Below the pieces are notes generated by a model. The model was not told the DNA's origin and did no database searches. It saw only the letters and a list, made by a program, of their open reading frames with translations. This document shows, one piece after another, positions 34,174 to 45,160 of a stretch of 64,000 nucleotides of DNA. Position 1 is the first letter of the stretch, and every line of letters starts with the position of its first letter. The position numbers and the translations under genes were made by a program. This stretch comes from Phymorhynchus buccinoides (Eukaryota > Mollusca > Gastropoda > Neogastropoda > Raphitomidae), in the NCBI GenBank assembly GCA_017654935.2, contig CM065693.1, positions 21,002,071 to 21,066,070 on the forward strand, given 5' to 3'.

Positions 34174-36228
34174 ATGGATTCTGAAAAATTTAACCTTCTT
34201 TGTGCGCAAGCAAAGGAACTTGGTTTAGTTGGTGCTGATATACAAACATTTATTAATAATTTTGTGGAAAGAGAGGATGCTCGTGAGAACGACCAAAGAG
34301 CGAAAGAGGAAAAAATTAAGATTAAACAAATGGAACTGGCTGCCAAGGAAAAAATGGCAGAACGGGCTGCCAACGAAAAAATGGCAGAATTGGCTGCCAA
34401 AGAAAAAAAAGATGCTGCAGAATTGGCTGCCAACGAAAAAATGGCAGAATTGGCTGCCAAAGAAAAAAAAGATGCTGCAGAATTGGCTGCCAAAGAAAAA
34501 GAAAAAATGGCAGAATTGGCTGCCAAAGAAAAAGAAAAAATGGCAGAATTGGCTTCCAAAGAAAAAGAAGCAGAATTGGCTGCAAGAAGGGAGGAAGCAG
34601 GATTAGCACTCAAAGAAAAGGAAATAGAGTGGGATGCTAAAGTAAGGTTGGCTGAGTTGAACGCCCAGTCGGAAAAAAAACCTAGAGAAGATTCTGATGT
34701 TAATCCTTCAGGTGCAAGAGGAGCGCGGTACCCAAAGATGCCGTACTTTAATGAGAATAAGGATGATATGGACGCTTATCTTTTTAGGTTTGAGGCCTTT
34801 GCAACAAGTGCAAACTGGAAGCAGGAAGAATGGTCCATGTTTCTTTGTGTGTATTTACAGGGCAGTTCTTTGTCTCTGTATCATGGTTTGTCAGCTTCTG
34901 GGCCTGTTTCTTATGATATATTGAAGAAGGCTTTGTTGACAAAATTTCAGTGTACAAAGGATGGATACAGGGACAAGTTTCGAGCTTCTCGTCCTGAACC
35001 GGAGGAGTCATTCTTGTCGTATTCGACGAGATTTTCGCATTTGTTTGACAAGTGGGTTGACTTGTCTGACATTGAAAAGACATATGACGGTCTTCGTGAT
35101 CATTTGTTGTGTGAACATATTTTGTCTTCTGTCAGCAAGGACTTAGCTGTATTTTTGAGGGAACGTAATTTTACATCTTCCAAGGATATGTTGGAGGCTT
35201 GTGAGAACTACAGGTTGGCGCACCCCAACAAGAGTATGGCGCGCGCGCAGAAGTTTGAAATGAATACTGCTAGTCAGGCGGTTGTGTCACCGCATGTGCA
35301 TGTACAGCAAGGACCATCACGTTATGCTCTTAATTCGCCTAGTAAATTTTCCTCACTTCAGAGTTACCAACAGCGTGGTAACCAGAATGCTCGCAAAGGT
35401 TTTGTGCACAGAGAGAGAATGCGTGGACGTGGACGTGGACGTGGTACTGGTGGTGGTACTAGTACACAAGGTGGTACTCGGGAGGGAGTACAGTGTTTTG
35501 AATGTAACGGCGTTGGCCATTACCGAAGAGAATGTCCAACCTGGCTTAAGAAAGGTGCCAGTGGGACTGGTGATCATGCAGGTTTTTCCAGCGCAGGTAC
35601 CAGGTTTGGTACTGTTTCTTTTTCTGTGCAGGATTCGGTTGATTCTGAGGTTTTATGTTCTTCAGTCTCCCCAGGAAACGCATTGCCTATGTCCACAAGT
35701 TGTGTGAATGGTTTTCAGGTTTCAGTGCTCCGGGATTCGGGCGCTACAACAGCTGGTGTACGAAAGTCGCTTGTTCGTCCAGACCAATTTGTAGGTAGGA
35801 CACAAGAAGTCATTTCCTTTGGTGGAAATAAGGAGGTTTTTCCTTTGGCGTATGTTGATGTTCAGACTGGGTTTTTTTCAGGTTCATTGATGTGTTGTGT
35901 GATTGATGACCCAGTCGCAGATCTCATTCTGGGTAATGTTGATGGGGTTGACCCTATTCCAGGCTTGATTATGTCTGATGTTTCTCCTGTAGCTGCTGCT
36001 GTGTTGACCCGAGGTCAAGAAAAAAGAGATGAAAAAAACAAAGACAGATTGACAGTACCTATTTCAGATTTGACATTGTCGACTGATGAACTTATTTCTT
36101 TGCAGAGTTCAGATCCGAAGCTGCAGAAATATCATGACATGGCTTCATCAGGGGAGACATTTTCTTCTGCTGATTGTTCGTACTCATTTCATGAACAACA
36201 AGGAGTGTTGTACCGTGTTTTTTTGTAA
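34174..36228 (+). CDS. Gag-protease polyprotein of the Gmr1-like element
   Basis: This open frame of about 684 codons starts at the ATG at 34,174 (MDSEKFNLL); an in-frame ATG at 34,144 is less likely. An N-terminal Ala/Lys/Glu-rich coiled-coil segment, built from in-frame LAAKEK-type repeats (34,330-34,600), is followed by a retrotransposon gag domain (about 34,740-35,240). A single CCHC zinc knuckle (CFECNGVGHYRREC, near 35,493-35,535) binds RNA. An aspartic protease DSGA active site is near 35,735. The frame ends at TAA 36,226-36,228, just after a run of seven T. Confidence 0.9.
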   Translation: MDSEKFNLLCAQAKELGLVGADIQTFINNFVEREDARENDQRAKEEKIKIKQMELAAKEKMAERAANEKMAELAAKEKKDAAELAANEKMAELAAKEKKDAAELAAKEKEKMAELAAKEKEKMAELASKEKEAELAARREEAGLALKEKEIEWDAKVRLAELNAQSEKKPREDSDVNPSGARGARYPKMPYFNENKDDMDAYLFRFEAFATSANWKQEEWSMFLCVYLQGSSLSLYHGLSASGPVSYDILKKALLTKFQCTKDGYRDKFRASRPEPEESFLSYSTRFSHLFDKWVDLSDIEKTYDGLRDHLLCEHILSSVSKDLAVFLRERNFTSSKDMLEACENYRLAHPNKSMARAQKFEMNTASQAVVSPHVHVQQGPSRYALNSPSKFSSLQSYQQRGNQNARKGFVHRERMRGRGRGRGTGGGTSTQGGTREGVQCFECNGVGHYRRECPTWLKKGASGTGDHAGFSSAGTRFGTVSFSVQDSVDSEVLCSSVSPGNALPMSTSCVNGFQVSVLRDSGATTAGVRKSLVRPDQFVGRTQEVISFGGNKEVFPLAYVDVQTGFFSGSLMCCVIDDPVADLILGNVDGVDPIPGLIMSDVSPVAAAVLTRGQEKRDEKNKDRLTVPISDLTLSTDELISLQSSDPKLQKYHDMASSGETFSSADCSYSFHEQQGVLYRVFL

Positions 36229-38938
36229 AAACGATGTTGAGGTTACACAGGTGGTTGTTCCTGAGGATGTAAAGAACAAAGTTCTTTTCACGGCACATGA
36301 CGGACTTCTGGCAGGGCATTGTGGAGTCCGAAAGACACTTGGACGTGTACAGAATCGTTTCTGGTGGCCGGGTATTTCCCGAGATGTTCGTCTGTACTGT
36401 CGTTCATGTGCTGTGTGTCAGAAGTGTTGTGCGAAAGGACGTGTGCCTGATGTACCTTTGTCTAAAATGCCCCGCATTGAACAACCGTTTCAGAGAGTTG
36501 CGGTGGACATTGTTGGTCCGTTTTCTCCTCTTTCTGAGGACAAACACAGGTACGTTTTGACATTAGTGGATGTGGCGACAAGATATCCGGAAGCTGTGCC
36601 GCTAAAGTCCATTGACTCTGTGTCGGTGGCAGAAGCCCTCTTTGGTATATTTTGTCGTTTGGGATTTCCTTGTGAATTGTTGTCTGACAATGGGTCACAG
36701 TTCACCTCACACATGTTTCAGGAATTCCTCACGCTTTTGTCCATAAAAGGCGTACACTCGTCACCCTACCATGCACAGTCTAATGGGGTGGTGGAGAGAT
36801 TTCATGGCACTATTAAACCCATGTTGCGCAAGCTGATGCAGAACAACCCTAAACAGTGGCATCGTTTGATACCAGCTTTGTTGTTTGCATGTCGTGAAAT
36901 GCCAAATGCTTCCACAGGTTTTTCGCCGTTCGAGCTGATGTTTGGCAGGAGAGCCCGTGGTCCTGTTGATTTTCTCGCGGATGCATGGACTGGAAGTGAG
37001 AATGCGGATGAGGCAAAGCATGTTTGCGACTATGTATGTGATTTAAAAACCAACATAGCCGACATGTGTAAACTGGCTCAAGATTCTGCTGAGGACTCAG
37101 CAGCTGTACAAAAGAAGTACCGTGATCGAAAGACTCGACCCCGTTCTTTCCAGGTTGGAGAGGAGGTGTTGGTGTTCTTGCCGACCACGAAGAATAAACT
37201 TCTATTGACGTGGAAAGGTCCATACAAAATAGTCGAGATTTTGGACTTTGACTACATTGTGGAAATCGCTGGCAAGAAAAAGATTTTTCATCCTAACATG
37301 CTTAAATCTTACTATCGTCGTGCTGTTGCCAGTACTGTTGTTGTGAATGGAGATGTCATTCCATTTGACTGCATTCTGTCTAACCAGTTTGATTTTCAGG
37401 ATTTTGTTGAGTCTGACAGGAAAGCTCCAGTCTCTGTTCCGAGACCCATGTGTTCAGCGAATGCTTCCATAGCAGTCGTTGAATCTGTCATTCCTGAGGA
37501 TTGTGTGGTGCTTCCTACAATGGACAGTGCGTCATCAGAGACGTACAAAGATGTAGTGTATTCTCATTCTTTGTCTTCTTCACAGAAAATAGAGATATCT
37601 GATGTCTTTTCTAGGTTTGTACCGATTTTGACCTCTAACCCTGGTTGTTGTACATTACCCATTGAACATCAGATACCATTGACATCTGAAACTCCTGTTT
37701 TTCGAAAACAGTACCCATTGCCGTTTTCTTCGCAGGAAACCATCAAGGAGGAGGTGTGTTCAATGTTGAATATGAAAGTCATTGAGCCGTCACAGTCTCC
37801 ATATTCTGCTCCAGTGGTCCTGGTTAAGAAACCAGATGGTTCTACCCGTTTCTGTTGTGATTATCGTGAGCTTAACAAGGTTACTTGTGCAGACGCGGAG
37901 CCCATTCCTGATACAGATGATTTATTCATCAGATTGTCCAGGTCGAATTATTTCACCAAGATTGATTTGACAAAAGGATACTGGCAGATTCCAGTCTACG
38001 ACGCGGACCGTCACAAAACCGCATTTCAGACTCCGCTGGGTCTCTTTCAGTGGGTCCGGATGCCGTTTGGACTCGTCACAGCTCCGGCAACATTTGCGCG
38101 GATGATGAGAGCATTGCAGTTGGGACAGCATGCTGTGTCATTCTTTGATGACATCATGATTCATTCTTTTGGATGGCAGGATCATCTTCGTGATGTTTGT
38201 GATGTGTTGACCAAGTTACAATGTGCAGGTTTGACGGCCAGACCAACAAAGATTTTTGCCGGTTTTCGGGAACTTGTGTTCCTAGGACATAAAGTTGGAA
38301 GTGGAATGTTGCGTCCTGAGGAGAAGAAGATTCATAAAATCTTGCACATTCCCACTCCTTCAACTAAAAGACAAGTTAGAGCATTGTTGGGTTTGGTTGG
38401 ATATTACAGACGTTATATCCGTGATTTTGCCACACTTACTGCACCTATCACCGACTTGTTGTCGGGAGCGAGTAAGAGGAAGTTTGTGTGGTCTGCTTTG
38501 TGTCAGACTGCCCTGGACGAACTTCAGCGTCGGTTGTCCAGTAGTCCAATACTACTGATTGCGGATTTGGACAAACCATTTGTTGTTCGTTGTGACGCAA
38601 GTTCTGTTGGTGTGGGTGGTGTGTTGTTGCAGGATCATGATGATGTGTTACATCCTGTTACATTTGTTTCGAGAAAGTTGTTGCCTCGAGAGACCAGATA
38701 CAGCACAATTGAGCGAGAGTGTTTGGCTATAGTTTGGGTGATTACCAAACTGGGTCGATATCTGTGGGGACGATCTTTTGTGTTGCAGACTGACCACAGA
38801 CCTTTAGTGTATTTGTGCTCTTCGGCGTTCAAGAACTCCAGGATCATGAGGTGGTCCTTGGCGCTGCAAGAGTACAACTTCGTTGTGAAGTCAATCTCTG
38901 GCACAGAAAATGTTATCGCAGATTTTCTCAGTCGTTAA
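36225..38938 (+). CDS. Pol: integrase, then reverse transcriptase and RNase H
   Basis: This frame lies +1 relative to gag-protease and is open from at least 36,086; the ATG there is probably not the true start. In order it shows an H-x6-H-x29-C-x2-C zinc domain (36,296-36,420) and an integrase core with D (36,506), D (36,686) and E (36,794, with 35 residues between). A GPY/F module (about 37,217), a reverse transcriptase with motif A KIDL and an FFDD box (about 38,141-38,152), and RNase H with RCDASS and TDHRPL follow. All catalytic residues looked for are present. Confidence 0.92.
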
Positions 38939-39230
38939 CTAAGACTTGAGATGAAAGCTGATTTTGAGAGAATGTCACATTTTGATGATATTTTGTGTGT
39001 GGACTAAACTTAGTTGATGATTGAATCACCTAAAGTATTGCTGATATTATGGTTGTGCGTGTTCATATCACGTCGGATTAGTGGATTGAAAAAGTTAAGA
39101 TGAACTTCTTGTGACGCATACGTTTTTGGATTTGTTATGTCCTTTGATATATGTCTATGTTGGGTATGACTGTGTTCATGACTTAAATTGAGGAATTTTT
39201 ATTAATTCTACTATCTATTTTATCTATATA

Positions 39231-39372
39231 CTTACCATTCCACTACAAAGTGCATATTTGTACAAGATTAGCTTGGAAGACAGAAATAAAACCAAGAGTG
39301 TCTTACTACCACAACTCCCAATCCAGGTAACTTCCGGCCAAGCAGACTACTCACTTTCTTGAAAGCAAGCAT
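39231..39372. repeat. Inverted terminal repeat, 3' end of the DIRS-like element
   Basis: About 142 bp, starting CTTACCATTCC. It is the near-perfect reverse complement of 45,003-45,144. Confidence 0.9.
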
Positions 39373-39436
39373 CTAATAAAAAGGGAAGGTACACGTTCAA
39401 AAACCATTAGGAGGGAGGTGGGTGGGTCAATTAAAT

Positions 39437-39534
39437 GTAGTGGAATGGTAAGTATATAGATAAAATAGATAGTAGAATTAATAAAAATTCCTCAATCTAT
39501 TCTATCATCCTTACCATTCCACTACAAAGTGCAT
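39437..39534. repeat. Internal complementary region of the DIRS-like element
   Basis: 39,437-39,496 is the exact reverse complement of the 60 bases at the left end (39,187-39,246). 39,494-39,534 is the exact reverse complement of the 41 bases at the right end (45,120-45,160). The two halves overlap at AAT (39,494-39,496), the crossover trinucleotide. In the DIRS replication model this region templates the junction of the circular cDNA. Confidence 0.93.
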
Positions 39535-39719
39535 GATTACCAACAAGGAGGTGGGTAATGGTTAAGCACTACTCTGAGAACCATGGAACAAACCATGACA
39601 GAGATACCACATAAACACACACATACCATCTAAAATAAGAAGGTAAAACAGCAAATCATGTTTACATATCCCCCAAAAGACATAAGTCTATAAAACAAAC
39701 AGACAATAAGTCAAACCTC

Positions 39720-40871
39720 AAAAGGACACCGTCTTGGAGGACAACACAGCACGTCGAATGCCAAACGTGTTGTCCTGCCGGAGAGTAGAAAACTCGCGCA
39801 GGCAGAAAGAGGTAAATGTAGTCTCCGACTTCCAGAAGGCGGAGGACATAAGGAAGGGACTGGAACACCCCTGACCAAGACTAGTGAGGTGCTAATAGCC
39901 CTAACTTCGTGAGCCCGTATACCTGGGGGCGCAGAACGATCGGCGTGGGAGTAGGCTAGTCGAATCAACTCGACTAACCAGCGAGCCAAAGTGGCCTTAC
40001 GGATATCATTTGAATAGTTGGAATTCAAAGAAATGAAAAGGCGGCGTTTCTGGCTACGGAACGAGACTGAACGAAGGAGAAATGCCCGCAAACAGCGAAC
40101 CGGACACAAGACATTTTCCTCATCATCCGGAGCGAGGATGTTAGAGAGACTTTCGATAACAACCAACGGAGAAGCTTGCTGAGCCGATTGATTTTTCGCA
40201 CGGAATTCCGGTAGAAAAGCCAGGGAGATCGAGGAACCATCCTCCGCGAATTCATAATCATTAACTAAACCGCTAAGAGCGTGGATACCACTCACACGTC
40301 TCGCTAAGGCAAGACTAACGAGGAAAAGCGTTATAACAGAAAGAAGCTTAAAAGATAACGAAGAAAGCGGTTCACATTCTGACCTGAGAAAGTGAAGCAC
40401 AAGAAAAAACGTCCCATAGCGGAAGTCTGATGGTTGGGCGAATCGACTTATTACGCAAACCATCCAAAAAAATGGGAAACCAAGACAGAAGAAGCAAAGG
40501 AAGGTTGACGACCAGTAGCAATCGAAATAGTGCTAACTGCCGACTTATAACCTGACAAGTTTGGTCCAAGAGGCCCTTCTCATTATGCAAATGAGACGAA
40601 AAGAAAACAAACTGAGCACCAGTCGGGTGCAAAGGAGAAAAAGACTCATTGAACAGAAATTGAACCAAGAGGTCCAACGCAAGGAAAACAAGGTATTCAT
40701 GCTTTGACGACGGGATTGAAGAATCACTTCAATGGTTTCACCTTTCAGACCCTGTGACCGCAATCCTGACCGCAAAGTAGCCAAGCGGTCAGGTGAAGGA
40801 CGGCAGGATTTCGATGTGGAACGCCTGTCCGCGGTTGAACAAGTGACTTGGTGACAACTGGAGGGGAACAC
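39720..40871 (-). pseudogene. Tyrosine recombinase of the DIRS-like element (defective)
   Basis: The main frame (40,463-39,711) shows a conserved arginine in an ALARRVSGI context (residues 55-56) and the H-x-x-R box AHEVRA (residues 185-188). The frame then shifts. In the continuing frame the segment TFTSF-x-LRE has Cys (codon 39,804-39,802) where these enzymes carry the catalytic Tyr. An upstream piece of the domain lies in another frame (40,871-40,545). It is predicted inactive as sequenced. Confidence 0.75.
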
Positions 40872-40889
40872 CCGGAACGTGGGTGAGAG

Positions 40890-41900
40890 CTAACAGCTCG
40901 GGGAACAACGGACAGTTTCCCATCCTGACGCTATGAGGATCAGAGCAGGACGCTCCCGAGCACACCTTTCCAACACCTTTGGAAGAAGAGCTGTGGATGG
41001 GTAGGCGTAGGCCCACAGACCCGTCCACTGGAGACTGAAGGCATTTCTTGCCCATGCCAAGGGATCTGCCAACGGGGAGACGAAAAGCGGAAGACGCCGG
41101 CTGAAGCGAGTTGCAAACAAGTCGATGTGTGGGTTTCCCCACATTGACCAAATGGGTTGAAGGACCTGATGGACGAGAGTCCACTCCGTTGCAATCACCT
41201 GGTTGGAACGGCCCAGCTGGTCGGCGAGAACATTCAACTTCCCGGGAAAGAACTCCACGGTAGAAGAATGGAATTCTGTGCAGTCCAAAGCAGGATCTCC
41301 CCTGCCTTCCTGGAGAGTGAAGACGATTTCGTGCCCCCCTGACGCCGAAGGTACGAGAGGCAAGTGGTGTTGTCGCCACAAACTGTGACCCACTTGCCTC
41401 GTAGCAGGGGAAGTAGCGCTTTGAGCGCGAGCGAAACCGCCTCCATCTCCAGAAAATTGATGTGGAGAGACGAATCTGCTTGGACCACAACCCCGAAACC
41501 TCTCACCGGTCCAGATGAGCCCCCCAACCTTCCTTTGATGCATCCGTGAAAAGGAATTCTTGATGGTGGAGAAGCCGACTGGGAACAGAGGACCCCAGCC
41601 AAACCGGATCCAACCACTGGAGAACTGAGCCGCGAAACCACGAGCCCAAAACAATCTGAGATTCCAGAGGAAGAAGAGAAACCCTGAGTTCCGCACACTT
41701 TCGTTGTAATGGACGCCTGTGCAGACGTCCCAGAGGCAAGAGGTCTGCCAAAGACTCCATGATGCCCAGCAACTTGAGAAGTTGACGAACCGTTGCTGAA
41801 CCTGCCAACAGAACACTTTCCCGAAAGGACTGAATGGACTGGATCTGATCCGGAGACGGACAGACCGTGAACGTCTGGGTATTGAAGACCATCCCCAGAA
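40890..41900 (-). pseudogene. RNase H and connection region of the DIRS-like element (frame-shifted)
   Basis: Segments LEMEAVSLAL, CGDNTTCLSYLRRQGGT, PGKLNVLAD, TEWTL and DLFATR are the classic DIRS/Pao-type RNase H signature. The first half reads in the frame ending at 41,234. The part from FPGKLN onward is in another frame (open to 40,890). At least one shift falls near 41,245 in a C/G run, and another near 41,660. Confidence 0.8.
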
Positions 41901-41922
41901 ATTTGAATTCCTGGGCCGGAGT

Positions 41923-42570
41923 CTAATCCGACTTTTGACGTTCATGTTGAAAACCAACCTGGACGGACAGGTCCTGGAGCTCCGAAGTGTGTTCCTGGCA
42001 CCGGTCCCTGGACTGAGCCGAGGTGAGCCAGCCGTCCAGGTACACCTTGAGCCGGATCCCTCTGGACCCGGCCACGCCGACGAACTCCCTGACCACCATG
42101 GTGAAAATCCAAGGGGCCAGAGAGAGCCCGGAGGGAAGGGCTACGAACTGATAAGTCGTGTTCCCCCATACGAACCTCAAGAGATGCCTTCGATCTGGGT
42201 GGATCGAAATATGGAAAAAGGCATCCTTGAGGTCTATGGAAGTCGCCCAATCCCCCGGCTGGATGAAGTTGTGAACCGAAGCAGCCGTCTCCATTCTGAA
42301 CGCCATGGGGCGTAGAAAAGCATTGAGAGGAGACAAGTCCAGCACTGGACGGAACTCACAGTTCTTCTTTGGTACAGTGAACATGCGCGAGTAGAAACCC
42401 GGGCCTGGGTTGGGTACTGGAATCACAGCACCCTTGTCCAGAAGGGACTTGACCTCTGCGTCCAAGATCTGAAAGCGAAGAGGATCTGCAGGCGGAGAAA
42501 AGAATCGGCACCCACGAGACAGAAGGGTACCGAAAGCATCATCCTGGGGCAGAACCTGAGTGGACTCCAC
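41923..42570 (-). pseudogene. Reverse transcriptase of the DIRS-like element (catalytic Asp lost)
   Basis: This open frame of 215 codons carries FTVPKK, FRPVLDLSPLN, motif A SIDLKDAFFHI and motif B ALPSGLSLAPW. The catalytic box reads YLDG instead of YLDD: the second Asp codon is GGC (42,033-42,031), one transition away from GAC. Loss of this Asp abolishes metal binding in reverse transcriptases. The frame ends shortly after, and the RT/RNase H connection continues in another frame. Confidence 0.82.
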
Positions 42571-42639
42571 CGAGACAACATCCTGGAAAAGCAGCCAGGA
42601 GATGACAAACTCCGCATGGAGTCACCTAGAGCAGCCAAG

Positions 42640-43133
42640 GCCGATACAAAAACGGACTATGAGTGGCCGGACCGGGCCACCACACGCTGCTACGCCCTTT
42701 CGAACCAGAAAAATCGAAGTGGCGAGTCTGAGTCAAAAACAAAATGGCCCACATTTGGACAAGACTTGTTCAGAATGGGCAAGCAAAGGATCGATGACGG
42801 GAAGAGACAGCTAGTACTAAATGATTAAGATGAGAATCCGCAAAACAGCAGATTCAACCTCTGAACTAGCAAACTGAGAAGTCGTAACCAACTCTACATG
42901 CTAAGACCGTTGGAAGGTAAAAATAAAAAACTACCTCTGACGTAGGGACAGACCGAAACAGCAACATAGTTGCTATCGCATGACGTCAAATCTAACCAGA
43001 TGACGCGGAAATGTCCCCACCGAAAAGGAAAACATGTAGACAAAAGGCGAAACAGTGTGCAAACGTGACGTAGACTTAACCCATTTCAACGCCACCCAGT
43101 CAAACAACTGAGCTGACGGCTGGGCATGGAAGA
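42640..43133. other. DIRS-like element, spacer between ORF1 and RT
   Basis: About 490 bp with no convincing protein match. It could hold the degenerate start of the RT frame or an untranslated spacer. Confidence 0.5.
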
Positions 43134-44644
43134 TCATGTTAGCCGGACAGTATAGTTCGATCGGGACGGAACCAGACCAAAAAGGATTACTGGAACGGGT
43201 GAACGAGACAACTGGTTGAACAACTCATGGTTGTAATCAGAAGAAACCATGCCTGCCAGAACAGACATCATTCGAAAGAACGGCGAAGCCGGGGCCGTTG
43301 CCCCCGCAAAAATTCGTTCAGAAGGAAGACAACAAGGGTACGGTTGAACAACTCTCGGTTGCAACCGTGAAAGAAGGAGCGCAGTAAGGCTGCAAGGCCG
43401 CCAGATACCCTTGAATGACAGAAACAGAAGGATCTGAAAAAAAAAAAAACCTCTTCCATAGAATCCACCGTGTGACCCGAAGTCGTAACTGACGCCGCTG
43501 GTTGAGCTGACTGACTGAAGGAAGAACAACCCGACAAAAGGTCCATAACCTCCTGGTGAGAGTAGGTCCGCTGAAGAACCATACCAGCGGTAACGGGCGT
43601 GACCGCGGTAACGGGCGTGAGGCAAACGTCCCATGGACTGACTGCCCGCCGTCGTACGGCCCTGGGCCTGGGGACTACCCACGGGAGAGGCCGTAGCCGC
43701 CGTGACCGTGGTGGACCCGCGAGACCATGTCGCCGTGGCCGGTCCGCTCCGGAGAACCCCGGGTGCGGATGCCGGCCCGGTGCCTAAGGCACCGAGGCTG
43801 CCGTCGCCAGGGACCACCCACGGGAGAGGCCGTAGCCGCCGTGCCCGTGGTGGACCCGCGAGACCATGTTGCCGTGGCCGGTCCGCTCCGGAGAACCCCG
43901 GGTGCGGATGCCGGCCCGGTGCCAAAGGCACCGAGGCTGCCGTCGCCAGGGACCACCCACGGGAGAGGCCGTAGCCGCCGTGACCGTGGTGGACCCGCGA
44001 GACCATGTCGCCGTGGCCGGTCCGCTCCGGAGAACCCCGGGTGCGGATGCCGGCCCGGTGCCTAAGGCACCGAGGCTGCCGTCGCCAGGGAAGCTACCCC
44101 CATTAGCGGCATCGTCCGTTTTTCGGCCGGCATCACCAGGCGTAATGGTGGCATCGGTGGGTACCGCCCGGTTGTCTATAGCTCTGTAAGACAAGTCGGA
44201 CAGCACCACCGGTTTCTTCGCAGCTTCTTCTTCCAGAACCGGAAGTGCCCGTGCGGTATCATGAACGCCAGGAACCAATGGGGTACGGGAGCTAGCTTGG
44301 CTAGAAGAGCCGTACTGACCTTGTTCGGGAAAAACCCGGATGCCGGTTTGCAGCTCCATCCGTGAGAGATCTTCAACGGACAACGAATCCTGGAGTGGAA
44401 GACCAACCGTCGAAAAGGCCGGGTCAACGTCCAAAACACCCAACAACATGAGAAACATCCACCGAAATGTGCTGGACCAAACCAGCCGAATCCACTTGGG
44501 AGAAGGAGAACGGCATGGCCGAAGACAATTCGCCCGTAGAACGCAAATGAGCCAGCAATTCCGACACCACTTGCTTTGTATCTTGAACCGAACGCGAAGA
44601 ATGAGACTTACTCGAACTTCTTGACCGAGATTTGACTTGGACAA
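43134..44644 (-). pseudogene. ORF1 (gag-like) of the DIRS-like element, split by a tandem repeat
   Basis: The N-terminal part reads from ATG 44,644 and passes into the 139-bp repeats, closing at 43,784. The C-terminal part is open from within the repeats (44,006) to 43,134 in another frame. No recognised domain is present; position and size fit DIRS ORF1. The repeat expansion explains the split. Confidence 0.65.
43677..44093. repeat. GC-rich tandem repeat, 3 x 139 bp, inside DIRS ORF1
   Basis: GACCATGT recurs at 43,723, 43,862 and 44,001, giving a period of exactly 139 bp over three near-identical units. It is strikingly GC-rich against its surroundings. Because 139 is not a multiple of three, the reading frame rotates through all three frames, yet all stay open. 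Confidence 0.92.
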
Positions 44645-45002
44645 AGACTTTTCTGAAGGACTAGATTTTAGAAAACGGTCTTTGTCATCCCTGGGAGGAG
44701 AAGGCTGAGGTTCCTTAGTTGAACTACTTGAAGGTTTGCTAACTAACGCCGAAGAATCTACAACCTTCTAAAGAAGGAGTAGATTCCAAAACGCGAAACC
44801 CGAAGCCAGAAGCCACGCCCACCTTTTGACCAACAGGCCCGAAATCTTCACAAAGATTACAACCAAAAAAGGGGGGGGGCCGAACGAACTTACCCAAGTA
44901 GCAAAGCAACACAAAGAAAACCAAAGGAAAACAAAAGACACTCATTAAGCTGAAAGCAGGAGACAAAATTCCTGGAGAAACAGAAAAACAAACCTGCCTT
45001 CC

Positions 45003-45144
45003 ATGCTAGCTTGAAAGAAAGTGAGTAGTCTGCTTGGCCGGAAGTTACCTGGATTGGGAGTTGTTGTAGTAAGACACTCTTGGTTTTATTTCTGTCTTCC
45101 AAGCTAATCTTGTACAAATATGCACTTTGTAGTGGAATGGTAAG
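45003..45144. repeat. Inverted terminal repeat, 5' end of the DIRS-like element
   Basis: This is the partner of 39,231-39,372. It lies at the upstream end of the minus-strand coding order. Confidence 0.9.
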
Positions 45145-45160
45145 GATGATAGAATAGATT

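Larger units (their letters stand above)
39187..45160 (-). mobile_element. DIRS-like tyrosine-recombinase retrotransposon nested in the LTR element
   Basis: It has inverted terminal repeats, an internal complementary region and a gag-like/RT/RNase H/tyrosine recombinase gene order on the minus strand. It lacks a long target duplication, as expected for recombinase integration; a shared ATT (39,187-39,189 and 45,158-45,160) marks the crossover. The host element would read ACTTAA-ATT-ACTTCG across the empty site. Several frames are broken and catalytic residues are lost, so it is not autonomous. Confidence 0.93.

Noticed and set aside
34229..34606. Second frame overlapping gag, Trp/Lys-rich
   Set aside because: It is a +1 shadow of the repetitive LAAKEK coiled-coil segment.
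36218..36228. A -1 slippery heptamer (T TTT TTG) at the end of the gag-protease frame
   Set aside because: The motif is present in register, but the pol frame is +1, so a -1 shift would not enter it.
40789..41490. A 233-codon minus-strand frame as a separate DIRS protein such as a methyltransferase
   Set aside because: It is an out-of-frame reading of the RNase H region. The recognisable RNase H motifs lie in the neighbouring frames.
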